Assembly: GCF_011089875.1 (NCBI RefSeq)
Contig: NZ_JAANAS010000116.1
Coordinates: 1 to 64,000, forward strand
Length of the DNA stretch: 64,000 nucleotides
Direction of reading: 5' to 3'
Origin: Psychroflexus maritimus
GTDB taxonomy: Bacteria > Bacteroidota > Bacteroidia > Flavobacteriales > Flavobacteriaceae
Shown: positions 50,245 through 58,429 of the stretch, piece by piece
Numbering within the stretch: position 1 is the stretch's first letter
Layout of the letters: each line of letters begins with the position of its first letter
Position numbers and translations under genes: made by a program
The notes under the pieces: model-generated
What the model was told of the DNA's origin: nothing
Database searches by the model: none
What the model saw: only the letters and a program-made list of their open reading frames with translations

Positions 50245-51067
50245 TTTCTATGGATTTTAAAATGACTTCATCCATGCTAATTTGCAGATGAGATGGAAGT
50301 AAGTGGTGTTTTGGAACAGGAGCTAAAAATCGGTCTTCGTTAGCATCATATACTTGTTTAAATAAAGGGTCTTCGAGTTGAAGTTTAAAGCAAATTTCTT
50401 CAATTAACTCGTTATGATGAATTAAATCTGAGCTTCCTAGGTGGTAGATTCCATTTAAATTCTGATTTATGATATAGTGAATTTGCTGCGTTAATTTTGA
50501 GAATACAGTAGCATTAATCACTACATTAGGAAAAACTTCTATAGCTTCGTTAAGTTCGAATAAGTGTTTTATTTTCTTAATTCTAGGCGAATCGTGCCCG
50601 AAAATCATAGGTAATCTTGCAATACAATAATGGGCATCTGGCAGACGCATCAATAAATTTTCAATTTTGATTTGAAACTTACCATACTTACTTAATGAAA
50701 GTGTTTTATCGTATTCGTAAGAAGGATAATTGGTGAATGCATCAAATACATTTGAAGATGAAAAATACAGAATTTGAAAACCAAAATTAAGCGCTAAGTG
50801 TGCTAATTCCTGATGGACTTCAACTTGGTTGGTAGCTTCTGTCCTAAAGGCAGAAATAACCACATCTGGTTTAAATTGCTTAATAAAGTAAAACGGACTT
50901 TCTTCTTGCGCATCCCATTGTTCAAAGCGTTTGTTCTTATGGAGTTTTGGTAGCCCTGTAGCGTAGGTGGCATAAACATCAAAATAGGCTTGCAGTTCTT
51001 TGTAGAGTTGTCCTCCCAAAAAACCACTTCCTCCTAAAATTAATATGCGCTTACTTTTCTTTGCCAT
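50237..51067 (-). CDS. NAD(P)-dependent epimerase/reductase, RmlD-like SDR
   Basis: A 276-residue extended short-chain dehydrogenase. The glycine-rich motif is ILILGGSGFLGGQLYKEL at the N-terminus. FSSSNVFDAFTNYPSYEYDKTLSLSKYGKFQIKIENLL around residues 103-141 holds the YxxxK active site (YGKF). The layout is closest to dTDP-4-dehydrorhamnose reductase-type sugar-nucleotide proteins, but no sugar-nucleotide pathway gene is nearby. Another substrate is possible. It overlaps the convergent methyltransferase gene by 8 bases. Confidence 0.83.
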   Translation of the reverse strand: MAKKSKRILILGGSGFLGGQLYKELQAYFDVYATYATGLPKLHKNKRFEQWDAQEESPFYFIKQFKPDVVISAFRTEATNQVEVHQELAHLALNFGFQILYFSSSNVFDAFTNYPSYEYDKTLSLSKYGKFQIKIENLLMRLPDAHYCIARLPMIFGHDSPRIKKIKHLFELNEAIEVFPNVVINATVFSKLTQQIHYIINQNLNGIYHLGSSDLIHHNELIEEICFKLQLEDPLFKQVYDANEDRFLAPVPKHHLLPSHLQISMDEVILKSIEIK

Positions 51068-51296
51068 AAAGCACCAATTTAATATTAACTCTTGTTCTCT
51101 AACTTATTTCTGATAGTTTTTTTCATTCAGCTAAGTGGTTTTAAGTATTTCAACTCTATTCTAATTACAATATAACTATTCTTAAAATTTGAAATTGTAG
51201 TTCAATTAATCGCTATACTTAACTTCATTCATAAAAAACTCTTTTTCAATTTAGCTTAATTTTCAATAAACACCTATGAAATGGGAGTAATTCAAT

Positions 51297-51332
51297 AAAA
51301 AAACAGGCACAACAAGTTGCGCCTGTTTTTTT
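51297..51332 (-). terminator. Terminator of gcvT
   Basis: AAAAAAACAGGC (51297-51308) pairs with GCCTGTTTTTTT (51321-51332). An internal A-C mismatch on this strand becomes a G-U pair on the minus strand, so it serves the minus-strand gene. Confidence 0.75.
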
Positions 51333-51347
51333 AGTTTTAAAACTAGG

Positions 51348-52430
51348 TTAAGCTTTGTAAAATGGAGTTTTAACCACTTTAGCTGGTATTTTCTTTTTCC
51401 TTACCTGAATATAAATAGGCGTATCTAACTTAGAAAATTCAGTTTTTACATACCCCATTCCAATTGCTTTTTTTAAGCTAGGCGACATGGTACCTGAAGT
51501 AACTATGCCAATTTCTTCATTATTTTCGTTAAGAATTGGATAGTCTTTTCTTGGAATTCCTTTATCTTCTAATTCAAAACCAACAAGTTTTCTTTTAGCA
51601 CCTTCTTCTTTTTCCTTTTTTAAAGCATCAGCATTAATAAAATCTTTGGTAAATTTTGTAATCCAACCTAATTTTGCTTCAATAGGAGAGGTGGTTTCAT
51701 CAATATCATTTCCGTAAAGGCAGAAACCCATTTCTAACCGAAGTGTGTCTCTTGCCGCTAACCCTGTTGGCTGAATACCAAATTCTTTTCCTGCATTCAT
51801 GACAGCATGCCATATTTTTTCAGCGTCTTCATTTTTAAAGTAAATTTCAAAACCTCCGCTTCCAGTATAACCTGTTGCCGAAATAATTACATCGTTACAT
51901 CCCGCAAAATCAGTTTCTTTAAAGTGATAGAATTTAATTTCGCTTAAATTTTCGGAAGTCAAACTTTGCATTGCTTCAACTGCTTTTGGACCCTGAATGG
52001 CTAAAAGTGAGTAAGCATCAGATTGATTGTCCAATTGTGCATCAAAAGTATTGTGTTGATTAATCCAATTCCAATCTTTTTCAATATTAGAAGCATTCAC
52101 CACAAGCAGAAACTTTTCAGCAGAAAATCGATAGATAATCAAATCGTCTATAATACCTCCGTTTTCATTGGGAAGACAAGTGTATTGAGCTTGCCCATCA
52201 ACCATTTTAGAAGCATCATTAGAAGTTATTTTCTGAATTAAATCGATGGTCTCAGGTCCGGTAACAAAAAACTCACCCATGTGGGAAACGTCAAAAACTC
52301 CCAAGTTTTTTCTTACGTTTTCGTGCTCGCTATTTACACCTTGATAGGATACTGGCATCTCATAACCGGCAAAGGGTACCATTTTAGCACCTAGTTGATG
52401 ATGTACTTGATTTAAAGCTGTTTTTTTCAT
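51348..52430 (-). CDS. gcvT: Aminomethyltransferase (glycine cleavage T protein)
   Basis: A 360-residue folate enzyme that takes the aminomethyl group from the lipoylated H protein, forming methylenetetrahydrofolate and ammonia. Family features are MVPFAGYEMPVSYQGVNSEHENVRKNLGVFDVSHMGEF at the N-terminus, ITSNDASKMVDGQAQYTCLPNENGGIIDDLIIYR near 69-102, SATGYTGSGGFEIYF near 185, and GIVTSGTMSPSLKKAIGMGYV near 314. The other glycine-cleavage genes are not adjacent. A TACTTTTG box at 52506-52513 (minus strand) gives a leader of about 70 bases. Confidence 0.95.
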   Translation of the reverse strand: MKKTALNQVHHQLGAKMVPFAGYEMPVSYQGVNSEHENVRKNLGVFDVSHMGEFFVTGPETIDLIQKITSNDASKMVDGQAQYTCLPNENGGIIDDLIIYRFSAEKFLLVVNASNIEKDWNWINQHNTFDAQLDNQSDAYSLLAIQGPKAVEAMQSLTSENLSEIKFYHFKETDFAGCNDVIISATGYTGSGGFEIYFKNEDAEKIWHAVMNAGKEFGIQPTGLAARDTLRLEMGFCLYGNDIDETTSPIEAKLGWITKFTKDFINADALKKEKEEGAKRKLVGFELEDKGIPRKDYPILNENNEEIGIVTSGTMSPSLKKAIGMGYVKTEFSKLDTPIYIQVRKKKIPAKVVKTPFYKA

Positions 52431-52505
52431 GTATATTTCTTATTTATAATCACATAATCATCCTCATAATTTAAAAGGAATTACGAAAATTAAAAAATGC
52501 TTTTG

Positions 52506-52513
52506 CAAAAGTA
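52506..52513 (-). promoter_or_regulatory. -7 promoter element of gcvT
   Basis: On the minus strand TACTTTTG, exact match to TAnnTTTG, about 75 bases upstream of the start codon. CAAA at 52528-52531 (TTTG on the minus strand) is nearer than ideal. Confidence 0.45.
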
Positions 52514-52558
52514 TAATTTTAAATTTTCAAACCTTTAAAATTATAGCATTGTTTGTTA

Positions 52559-53308
52559 TTAAGGACGATATACTTCTACTTCCATACAAATATCAGAAAT
52601 AGGCCATTCACTTCCATTAACTTCTACACTTGCTATTTTTTCAACAACCTCCATTCCGCTTACCACCCGTCCAAAAACGGTGTGGTCCTCGTCTAAGTGG
52701 TGGGCTCCATCTTCTTTAGTAACAATGTAAAATTCAAATGGCGACGAGGCATTGCTTACGTTCTGTTCAGAAAATTTAGCCGCAGCAAGAGCTCCATATT
52801 TATGCCTATGAATACGTTTAAATTCGTTTGGGATTAAGTAATTTCCTATTTTTTCTCTCATTTGTGAGGTAGAAGTACGGTCCGAATTTCCTCCCTGAAC
52901 AACAAAATTATCGGCTACTCGATGAAAACAAGTAGTATTAAAATAACCCAATTTTGCTAGGCGAACAAAATTTAATCGATGCAACCTTGGTCCTGCATAT
53001 AATTGTATTTCAATATCTCCAAACTCGGTTGTAATACGCGCCATACTCTCTTTATTTGTGCGTTCAAATTTGGTTAAATAAGGAATTAATTCTTCTTGAG
53101 TAATAGTTTCAATATGGGAGACATCTATCTTTTCTGTTCCATCTTGTGGAAGTTTTACCTCCGGTAAATCAGACTCTTCAACTCCTTTTGGCTTTTCTTT
53201 AGTAGCTTGGCTTTTAGCGTTTGATTTTTTCGATTTATCTTCGCTTTCACAAGCTAGAGAAAAGACTAAAATTAATATTAAACTAAAATACTTAAATGGA
53301 TTTTTCAT
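52559..53308 (-). CDS. Lipoprotein peptidyl-prolyl isomerase (cyclophilin type)
   Basis: A 249-residue lipoprotein (lipobox FSLAC, Cys20) with a charged linker to about residue 80 and a cyclophilin domain: TEFGDIEIQLYAGPRLHRLNFVRLAKLGYFNTTCFHRVADNFVVQGG, PNEFKRIHRHKYGALAAAKF, and HHLDEDHTVFGRVVSGMEVVEKI. The FHRV arginine used in catalysis is present. It should help fold proteins in the periplasm. Its start overlaps that of the divergent NUDIX gene by 13 bases, so each promoter must lie inside or beyond the opposite coding region. Confidence 0.92.
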   Translation of the reverse strand: MKNPFKYFSLILILVFSLACESEDKSKKSNAKSQATKEKPKGVEESDLPEVKLPQDGTEKIDVSHIETITQEELIPYLTKFERTNKESMARITTEFGDIEIQLYAGPRLHRLNFVRLAKLGYFNTTCFHRVADNFVVQGGNSDRTSTSQMREKIGNYLIPNEFKRIHRHKYGALAAAKFSEQNVSNASSPFEFYIVTKEDGAHHLDEDHTVFGRVVSGMEVVEKIASVEVNGSEWPISDICMEVEVYRP

Positions 53309-53937
53309 TGTTTAAAAATTTGGTGGCTAAAATAAGAAAAAATCCGCTACCCGGAAGAGATGCACACGCTATTATGACGCATGAAAGCAGAAGAAAAGAA
53401 CTACTTGCCTTAAATTTTACTGATTTGGAAGCAAAATTAGCTTCTGTAATGGTCTTGGTATATCCTAATCAACAAGGAAAAGCCTGTATCGCACTAATTA
53501 GGAGGAATAAGTATCCTGGTGTTCATTCTAATCAGATTGGTTTGCCAGGAGGAGCTTATGAAAAAACTGATGTAAATGAAGAGTTTACTGCATTACGAGA
53601 AACAGAAGAAGAAATAGGGGTTCCTTCTGAAAAAATTGAGGTTATACAAGCTTTAACTCCTTTATATATTCCTCCCTCAAATTTTTTAGTGAGTCCCTTT
53701 TTAGGTTGTTGTAACGAGTTGCCTAATTTTATACCCCAAGTTACTGAAGTAGAAGAGATTTTAGAGATTAGTCTAGCAGATTTGCTTGCTGAAGAATGCA
53801 TACAATTTAAAGAAGTCTCTTCGGCTTATATAAAAAAAACAAAGGTGAAATGTTTTTATCTGCTGGATGAAATTGTCTGGGGAGCTACGGCAATGGTTTT
53901 AAGTGAATTGAAAGCAATTTTAAAGAGCGAAAATTAA
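53296..53937 (+). CDS. NUDIX hydrolase, CoA pyrophosphatase (NudL-like)
   Basis: A 213-residue hydrolase likely to cleave coenzyme A derivatives to 4'-phosphopantetheine and 3',5'-ADP. The NUDIX box GLPGGAYEKTDVNEEFTALRETEEEIGV spans residues 82-109, and the CoA-type motif just before it (ALIRRNKYPGVHSNQIGLPGG) is typical of NudL/YeaB. R101, E102, E105 and E106 are the metal-binding residues. The start is supported by the family-like N-terminus MDFSLFKNLVAKIRKNPLPGRDAHAIM, even though it overlaps the divergent cyclophilin gene by 13 bases. Confidence 0.88.
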   Translation: MDFSLFKNLVAKIRKNPLPGRDAHAIMTHESRRKELLALNFTDLEAKLASVMVLVYPNQQGKACIALIRRNKYPGVHSNQIGLPGGAYEKTDVNEEFTALRETEEEIGVPSEKIEVIQALTPLYIPPSNFLVSPFLGCCNELPNFIPQVTEVEEILEISLADLLAEECIQFKEVSSAYIKKTKVKCFYLLDEIVWGATAMVLSELKAILKSEN

Positions 53938-54021
53938 AAATCAAACAGTGCGTTTTAGCTTCTCAGCAGCATTAATCTCCTTTTTATCATTGGGCTTGTG
54001 TGCATACTATTAAATTTTAGT

Positions 54022-54029
54022 TACTTTTG
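54022..54029 (+). promoter_or_regulatory. -7 promoter element of the acyltransferase-like gene
   Basis: TACTTTTG, 21 bases before the ATG, with a TTG about 23 bases further upstream. Confidence 0.5.
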
Positions 54030-54049
54030 CGTTTTTCAAAACACGATAC

Positions 54050-54877
54050 ATGGGATTGTTTAAGAAGAATCCGTTTGGACATTATTTATTTTTAAAGAAG
54101 TGGATTATTAGAGTGATGGGAGTTTTAACTCACCGAAGATATAGAGGCTTTAATCAACTTCAAATTGAAGGTTCAGAAATCTTGCGAAATTTGCCCGATA
54201 ACAACGTACTTTTTGTTTCAAATCATCAAACTTATTTTGCTGATGTGGTGGCCATGTACCATGTTTTTAATGCTAGTTTAAGTGGGCGGGTTGATAATAT
54301 AAAAAACGTGGGCTACTTGTGGAATCCCAAATTGAATTTGTATTATGTAGCGGCAAGAGAGACTATGAAAAAAGGTTTTGTTCCTAAGATATTTGCTTAT
54401 GCAGGATCCGTGAGTATTGATAGAACATGGCGAGCTGGAGGCAAAGAAGTGAACCGACAAGTTAAAATGAGTGATATTACAAGTATAAAAAAAGCACTAG
54501 ACGACGGTTGGTTAATCACTTTTCCACAAGGAACAACCACACCTTGGAAGCCCATAAGAAAAGGAACAGCTTACATCATTAAAAACCAAAAACCTATTGT
54601 CATACCTATTGTTATTGATGGTTTTAGACGTTCATTTGATAAAAAAGGATTGAGCATTAAAAAACGAGGTATTTTACAATCTATGGTGATTAAAGAGCCT
54701 TTAGCCATTGATTATGAAAATGAAAGTATTGAAGCAATTACTGAAAAACTTCAATATGCCATTGAACAACATCCTTCCTTTTTAAAAGTAATTTCTAAGA
54801 AAGAGCTTGAAGAAGCCGAAGAATTAAACGAACGAAGAAGGTATAGTTATGATTCATCAAAAGATGAAAACACCTAA
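54050..54877 (+). CDS. PlsC-like lysophospholipid acyltransferase with altered motifs
   Basis: A 275-residue membrane-associated acyltransferase-like protein. Motif I reads SNHQTYFAD, with His59 and Asp65 separated by five residues, not four. Motif II is SIDRTW near 122, and motif III is FPQGTTTPWKP with Gln160 where the usual sequence is FPEGT. A run IVIPIVIDGFRR follows as motif IV. Glycerophospholipid synthesis is the default role. The altered spacing and the Glu-to-Gln change could mean a different acceptor or a weak enzyme. I believe similar variants occur in other Bacteroidetes. It is a single-gene unit. Confidence 0.8.
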   Translation: MGLFKKNPFGHYLFLKKWIIRVMGVLTHRRYRGFNQLQIEGSEILRNLPDNNVLFVSNHQTYFADVVAMYHVFNASLSGRVDNIKNVGYLWNPKLNLYYVAARETMKKGFVPKIFAYAGSVSIDRTWRAGGKEVNRQVKMSDITSIKKALDDGWLITFPQGTTTPWKPIRKGTAYIIKNQKPIVIPIVIDGFRRSFDKKGLSIKKRGILQSMVIKEPLAIDYENESIEAITEKLQYAIEQHPSFLKVISKKELEEAEELNERRRYSYDSSKDENT

Positions 54878-54945
54878 CAACCTGTCTTCGGTAATTTGCA
54901 CTTTGCCAAAATCATTTGAAATAATAAGGTTTATGTCTTTTTAAG

Positions 54946-55695
54946 TTATTGAGCAAGGTAACCTCCATCTACAGGATGATAAGAGCCGGTAACAAATGAA
55001 GCTTTGTCGCTGGCTAACCACATAATTAACTCGGCTACTTCTTCAGATTTTCCTAATCTCTTCAACGCATGTAATTGAGTAAGCATAGTCAAAGTATCAT
55101 CGTCTAAATTTTTAGCTAAGAGTGGAGTTTTCATGTAACCTGGTCCCACAGAATTAACTCTTATGTTTTCTTCTGCATGCTCTAGTGCAGACGCTTTGGT
55201 TAATCCGTTCATGGCGTGTTTAGAGGTTACATAAGCGGGCGACATTTGAGTCCCTACGCTTCCTAAAATTGAAGAGATATTGACGATGCTTCCTTTTCCA
55301 TTTTTCCTCATGGCCTGAATTTGGTGTTTCATTCCGTAGAATACGCCATTTAAATTTATATTGATTACTTCATGCCAAGCTTCGGTAGGATAATCTCCTG
55401 TTTTTGCTTGTACGCCACCAACTCCAGCGTTGTTAATAGCTATATCTAACTTACCAAATTCATCAACCGCTAGGGTCACTAACTTTTGATGGTCGTTCTC
55501 ATTCGCTACATCAGCTTTTAAAAAAACAGCAACTTTTTTATTGCCATTAAGTTGCTTTACTAATTTTTCACCATTATCTACATCAATATCCGAAAGTACA
55601 AGCAGCGCTCCTTCTTGAGCAAATAATTCAGCGGTTGCTTTTCCAATTCCACTGCTTGCACCTGTTATTAATGCTACTTTATTTTTTAAAATCAT
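54946..55695 (-). CDS. Classical short-chain dehydrogenase/reductase
   Basis: A 249-residue NAD(P)-dependent oxidoreductase. TGASSGIGKATAELF at residues 11-25 binds the cofactor, NNAGVGG near 89 is structural, and serine, tyrosine and lysine of the active site lie in NISSILGSVGTQMSPAYVTSKHAMNGL. An aspartate after the second strand (LSDIDVDNGE) suggests NAD over NADP. The C-terminal FVTGSYHPVDGGYLAQ is standard. The substrate is unknown. No operon partner is evident; the ABC ATPase gene upstream on the same strand is 90 bases away. Confidence 0.9.
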   Translation of the reverse strand: MILKNKVALITGASSGIGKATAELFAQEGALLVLSDIDVDNGEKLVKQLNGNKKVAVFLKADVANENDHQKLVTLAVDEFGKLDIAINNAGVGGVQAKTGDYPTEAWHEVININLNGVFYGMKHQIQAMRKNGKGSIVNISSILGSVGTQMSPAYVTSKHAMNGLTKASALEHAEENIRVNSVGPGYMKTPLLAKNLDDDTLTMLTQLHALKRLGKSEEVAELIMWLASDKASFVTGSYHPVDGGYLAQ

Positions 55696-55785
55696 AAGTT
55701 TGAATATTTAATTGATTTAAAATTAAGCATTAAACTATGCTTGTTAGCTAATTAAAGATTAAAACAAAGTATTTACTGACCTAAA

Positions 55786-56568
55786 TCAGTTTCTTTTATT
55801 GGCTACTCTAAAACTTTTACTTAGCGGATCAAATTCAATCAAATCCTTTGGAAATAATTCATTGAACGAACCGTTTTTAATTAATGCGGAAGGACTTCCT
55901 TGTACAGCCTTAGTTTGATTAATCAAAATAATTTGATCACAAAGTTGTATGGCTAAATTGATTTCATGTGAAGCAAAAATGACGGTTTTATTTGTTTTTA
56001 CACATACTTCTTTTAGTAAATGCAATACTTGCGCTTTGTGATACATGTCTAAATGTGTAGTGGGTTCATCCAAAACGATTAATGGTGTATTTTGCGCAAT
56101 GGCTCTAGCAAGAAGAACTTTTTGCAATTGCCCGTCGCTTAGTTCATTGCATTTTTTATGTTTTAAACTTTGTAGGTCAACTTCTTCAATGGCTTTAAGA
56201 ATGATTTTTTTATCGCTTGCGTTATTTATACCTAACCAATTGGTATAGGGATGCCTTCCTAAACTAATTAATTCAAAAACACTTAAATTTTTAGAAATAT
56301 GTTGATTGGTTAATACGAGGCTTATTTTTGAGGCTAAAACCTTGTCATTTAGTTGATTGATGTTAGTTTCGTTAATGAGCACCTCACCAGAAATAGGTGT
56401 TTGTACTCCTGTAATACTTCGCAAAAGAGTAGATTTACCAGAGCCATTTACACCAATTATAGCTATCATTTTACCGCTTTCTATAGAAAGATTTACATCA
56501 GAAAGAATGATTTGAGTAGCCTTTGTGTTTTTGTAACCTACAACTAAATTAGAAGTCTTTAAAATCAA
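55786..56568 (-). CDS. Siderophore/haem-type ABC transporter ATPase (FecE/BtuD-like), orphan
   Basis: A 260-residue ATPase. Walker A is GVNGSGKSTLLRS (near residue 38), the signature is LSDGQLQKVLLARAIAQ (near 142), Walker B is LIVLDEPTTHLD (near 164) and the switch histidine is in ASHEINLA (near 200). It belongs to the FecCD-type iron(III)-siderophore/cobalamin import family by its signature and LISLGRHPYTNWLG segment. No permease or binding-protein gene is adjacent, so its partner must be encoded elsewhere. A siderophore, haem or vitamin B12 role cannot be told apart. Confidence 0.88.
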   Translation of the reverse strand: MILKTSNLVVGYKNTKATQIILSDVNLSIESGKMIAIIGVNGSGKSTLLRSITGVQTPISGEVLINETNINQLNDKVLASKISLVLTNQHISKNLSVFELISLGRHPYTNWLGINNASDKKIILKAIEEVDLQSLKHKKCNELSDGQLQKVLLARAIAQNTPLIVLDEPTTHLDMYHKAQVLHLLKEVCVKTNKTVIFASHEINLAIQLCDQIILINQTKAVQGSPSALIKNGSFNELFPKDLIEFDPLSKSFRVANKRN

Positions 56569-56591
56569 ATTTTGTTTTTGTCAAAAATAAA

Positions 56592-56618
56592 AAAACCGTT
56601 CTAAAGAAGAACGGTTTT
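56592..56618 (-). terminator. Terminator of the T9SS type A protein gene
   Basis: AAAACCGTTCT (56592-56602) pairs with AGAACGGTTTT (56608-56618). On the minus strand the hairpin is followed by a T-rich run. Confidence 0.8.
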
Positions 56619-56641
56619 AAAATATGAATCCAGAAATTAAT

Positions 56642-57568
56642 TTAGTTTTTAATAAATTTAATAGTTTTACTAGCTTTTTCAGTTTCAATATTCATCATAT
56701 AAATACCTGATGATAAATGACTAACATCAATACTGTTGTTTTGGTTTAGCTCAGCTTTTACCTTTTTTCCAGCTACATTATAAATATTAATTTGATTAAT
56801 CTCTGATGCTCCTTGTCCGCTAATATTTAACTGATTTACAGTTGGATTTGGAAAAACACTAAAGCTTATATCTGCTATTTGTTCAACACTCATGCTTTCA
56901 GTCATTAGATTAATATTATCTATAAAAATTTCAGTTTGATTAAAAGAAGATAGGAATAATAGCTGTTCTATATTGGTAGCGGCATATACATCACCAGAAA
57001 GAATTAAGTTGTCACCTATATAATATTCAATAGTTTCATTAGGAAAATCATAATCAATTTTTAATTCAAACCATTGATTTTCGTCGTAGGACCCAACATT
57101 ATTGAATTCTAATTGCTCTGGATCTGAAGCACTGGTGTTTAAAACAAATATATCACCATTGAAAAAAGCCACGCGAGAGGTTAAAAATTCCTGACTTGGA
57201 CTCTGTGCAATTAAATTGAATTCGGAAGATGTTTCTTCATCGCCTGAAGCTATCCAAAGGTCAACGGTAAGACTTACCTCGCCATCAAATTCTAGTTCAG
57301 GACTTATGGTTCCTGTAATACCTCCGTCAGGCAAAGGACCTTCAGCATCACTTTCTAAATGTAAAGCATAGTCTCCATCACTAGAACGTTCATCAGTAAT
57401 GTTGATTAAGCTAGATACATCTGGATTGGATAGCCAATTGTTTTGACCATTTATTTCTCCTAAGTTGAATCCTTCATCAGATTCAAAAGAAACAGAAAAA
57501 TCTTGCGCATTGACACAAAATGTGCTAAATGCAATAAAAACAAAAAATAAATTGGTGATTTTTTTCAT
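56642..57568 (-). CDS. T9SS type A sorting-domain secreted protein
   Basis: A 308-residue secreted protein with a signal peptide (ending TFCVNAQ). Residues about 22-215 form a beta-sandwich-like region (SFESDEGFNLGEINGQNNW, LTVDLWIASGDEE, WFELKIDYDFPNETIEYYIGDNLILSGDVYAA, IFIDNINLMTE) that resembles LamG/concanavalin-like domains of unknown ligand. From about 230 the Por-type tail begins with FSVFPNPTVNQLNISG and ends KASKTIKFIKN, the type IX sorting signal that anchors or releases the protein at the cell surface. No catalytic residues are seen. Carbohydrate binding is possible, not shown. Confidence 0.88.
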   Translation of the reverse strand: MKKITNLFFVFIAFSTFCVNAQDFSVSFESDEGFNLGEINGQNNWLSNPDVSSLINITDERSSDGDYALHLESDAEGPLPDGGITGTISPELEFDGEVSLTVDLWIASGDEETSSEFNLIAQSPSQEFLTSRVAFFNGDIFVLNTSASDPEQLEFNNVGSYDENQWFELKIDYDFPNETIEYYIGDNLILSGDVYAATNIEQLLFLSSFNQTEIFIDNINLMTESMSVEQIADISFSVFPNPTVNQLNISGQGASEINQINIYNVAGKKVKAELNQNNSIDVSHLSSGIYMMNIETEKASKTIKFIKN

Positions 57569-57640
57569 TGGTTTTAGTTTTAAATTAATATTAATAAAGT
57601 GTAAATTTAATAAAATATATTAATTAAAAAAATTTTAAAG

Positions 57641-58321
57641 TTAAAAATTTAAGAAATCGCCATTAATTTTGGTTATTATAAAACGACTAAACATTTCTTC
57701 GTTATACCATTTAATTGTACGGGTTTTTTTGATGGCTTCAATATGTTCTTTACTTTGATAAGCAAATTTAAATAAATCTTCCTTCGATTCCCAAATACTA
57801 AAAGTAGCCATTTCTTTAAACGGAACTTCACCAAAACCTTTGGTGTATAATAATCCTTTTGCATTAATGAGAGGCTTTTGCGACTTTGGAACAAATTTCC
57901 AAAAAGTAATCAGTTTAGACCATTTTATACTTGCTCTTGTTATAACTGCAATTTTCTGTTTTGCTAATTCTTCATCTTGACTAATAAATGGATTTTCTCC
58001 TCCCCAATTTCCTCTAGCTTGAATGTTACGCATAAATAAGATACTGTGTTTATTAGAATTTTTGAAATATTTTTGAAATAATTCACTACGGTAGATAAAT
58101 TTTTCGGCCGCTGCTTGAGTTTCCCAAACCTGTAAAATTGAATAAACCCCCCAGTCTGGCAGTGGGTTAAAGCCTTCTTTACCGCTTCCCATTAGTTTGT
58201 AAAAAGAACAGCCTCCCGCTTTTTTTAAATGCTGATGAGCAAACTGCATCATCCCAAACGCCCATATTTTAGAAGAAAAATTAGTGTACTTAAATATGCT
58301 TAAGGTAGTTACTTGCATCAA
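57641..58321 (-). CDS. CrtA (spheroidene monooxygenase)-like protein
   Basis: A 226-residue protein that resembles CrtA along its length: TLSIFKYTNFSSKIWAFGMMQFAH near the start, GGCSFYKLMGSGKEGFNPLPDWGVYSILQVWE, MATFSIWESKEDLFKFAYQSKEHIEAIKKTRTIKWYNEEMFSRF near the end. The two dimeric alpha/beta-barrel-like halves fit the ABM/CrtA fold. CrtA proteins bind haem and oxygenate carotenoids in purple bacteria, but no carotenoid gene lies in the window. An alternative role as a small-molecule monooxygenase is equally possible. The start could be either of the first two methionines. Confidence 0.8.
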   Translation of the reverse strand: MMQVTTLSIFKYTNFSSKIWAFGMMQFAHQHLKKAGGCSFYKLMGSGKEGFNPLPDWGVYSILQVWETQAAAEKFIYRSELFQKYFKNSNKHSILFMRNIQARGNWGGENPFISQDEELAKQKIAVITRASIKWSKLITFWKFVPKSQKPLINAKGLLYTKGFGEVPFKEMATFSIWESKEDLFKFAYQSKEHIEAIKKTRTIKWYNEEMFSRFIITKINGDFLNF

Positions 58322-58429
58322 TTTTTATTTAAATTTTAAAGGTCGTAAATTATAACTAAAACTTTTCATGACATTAAAAAAAACCTTTTTTGTAAAGACT
58401 TTAGCAAGCTTTAAAAAAATAAGTAAAAA

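Noticed and set aside
52431-52500. Glycine riboswitch before gcvT
   Set aside because: The leader is only about 70 bases and shows no glycine-aptamer-like structure.
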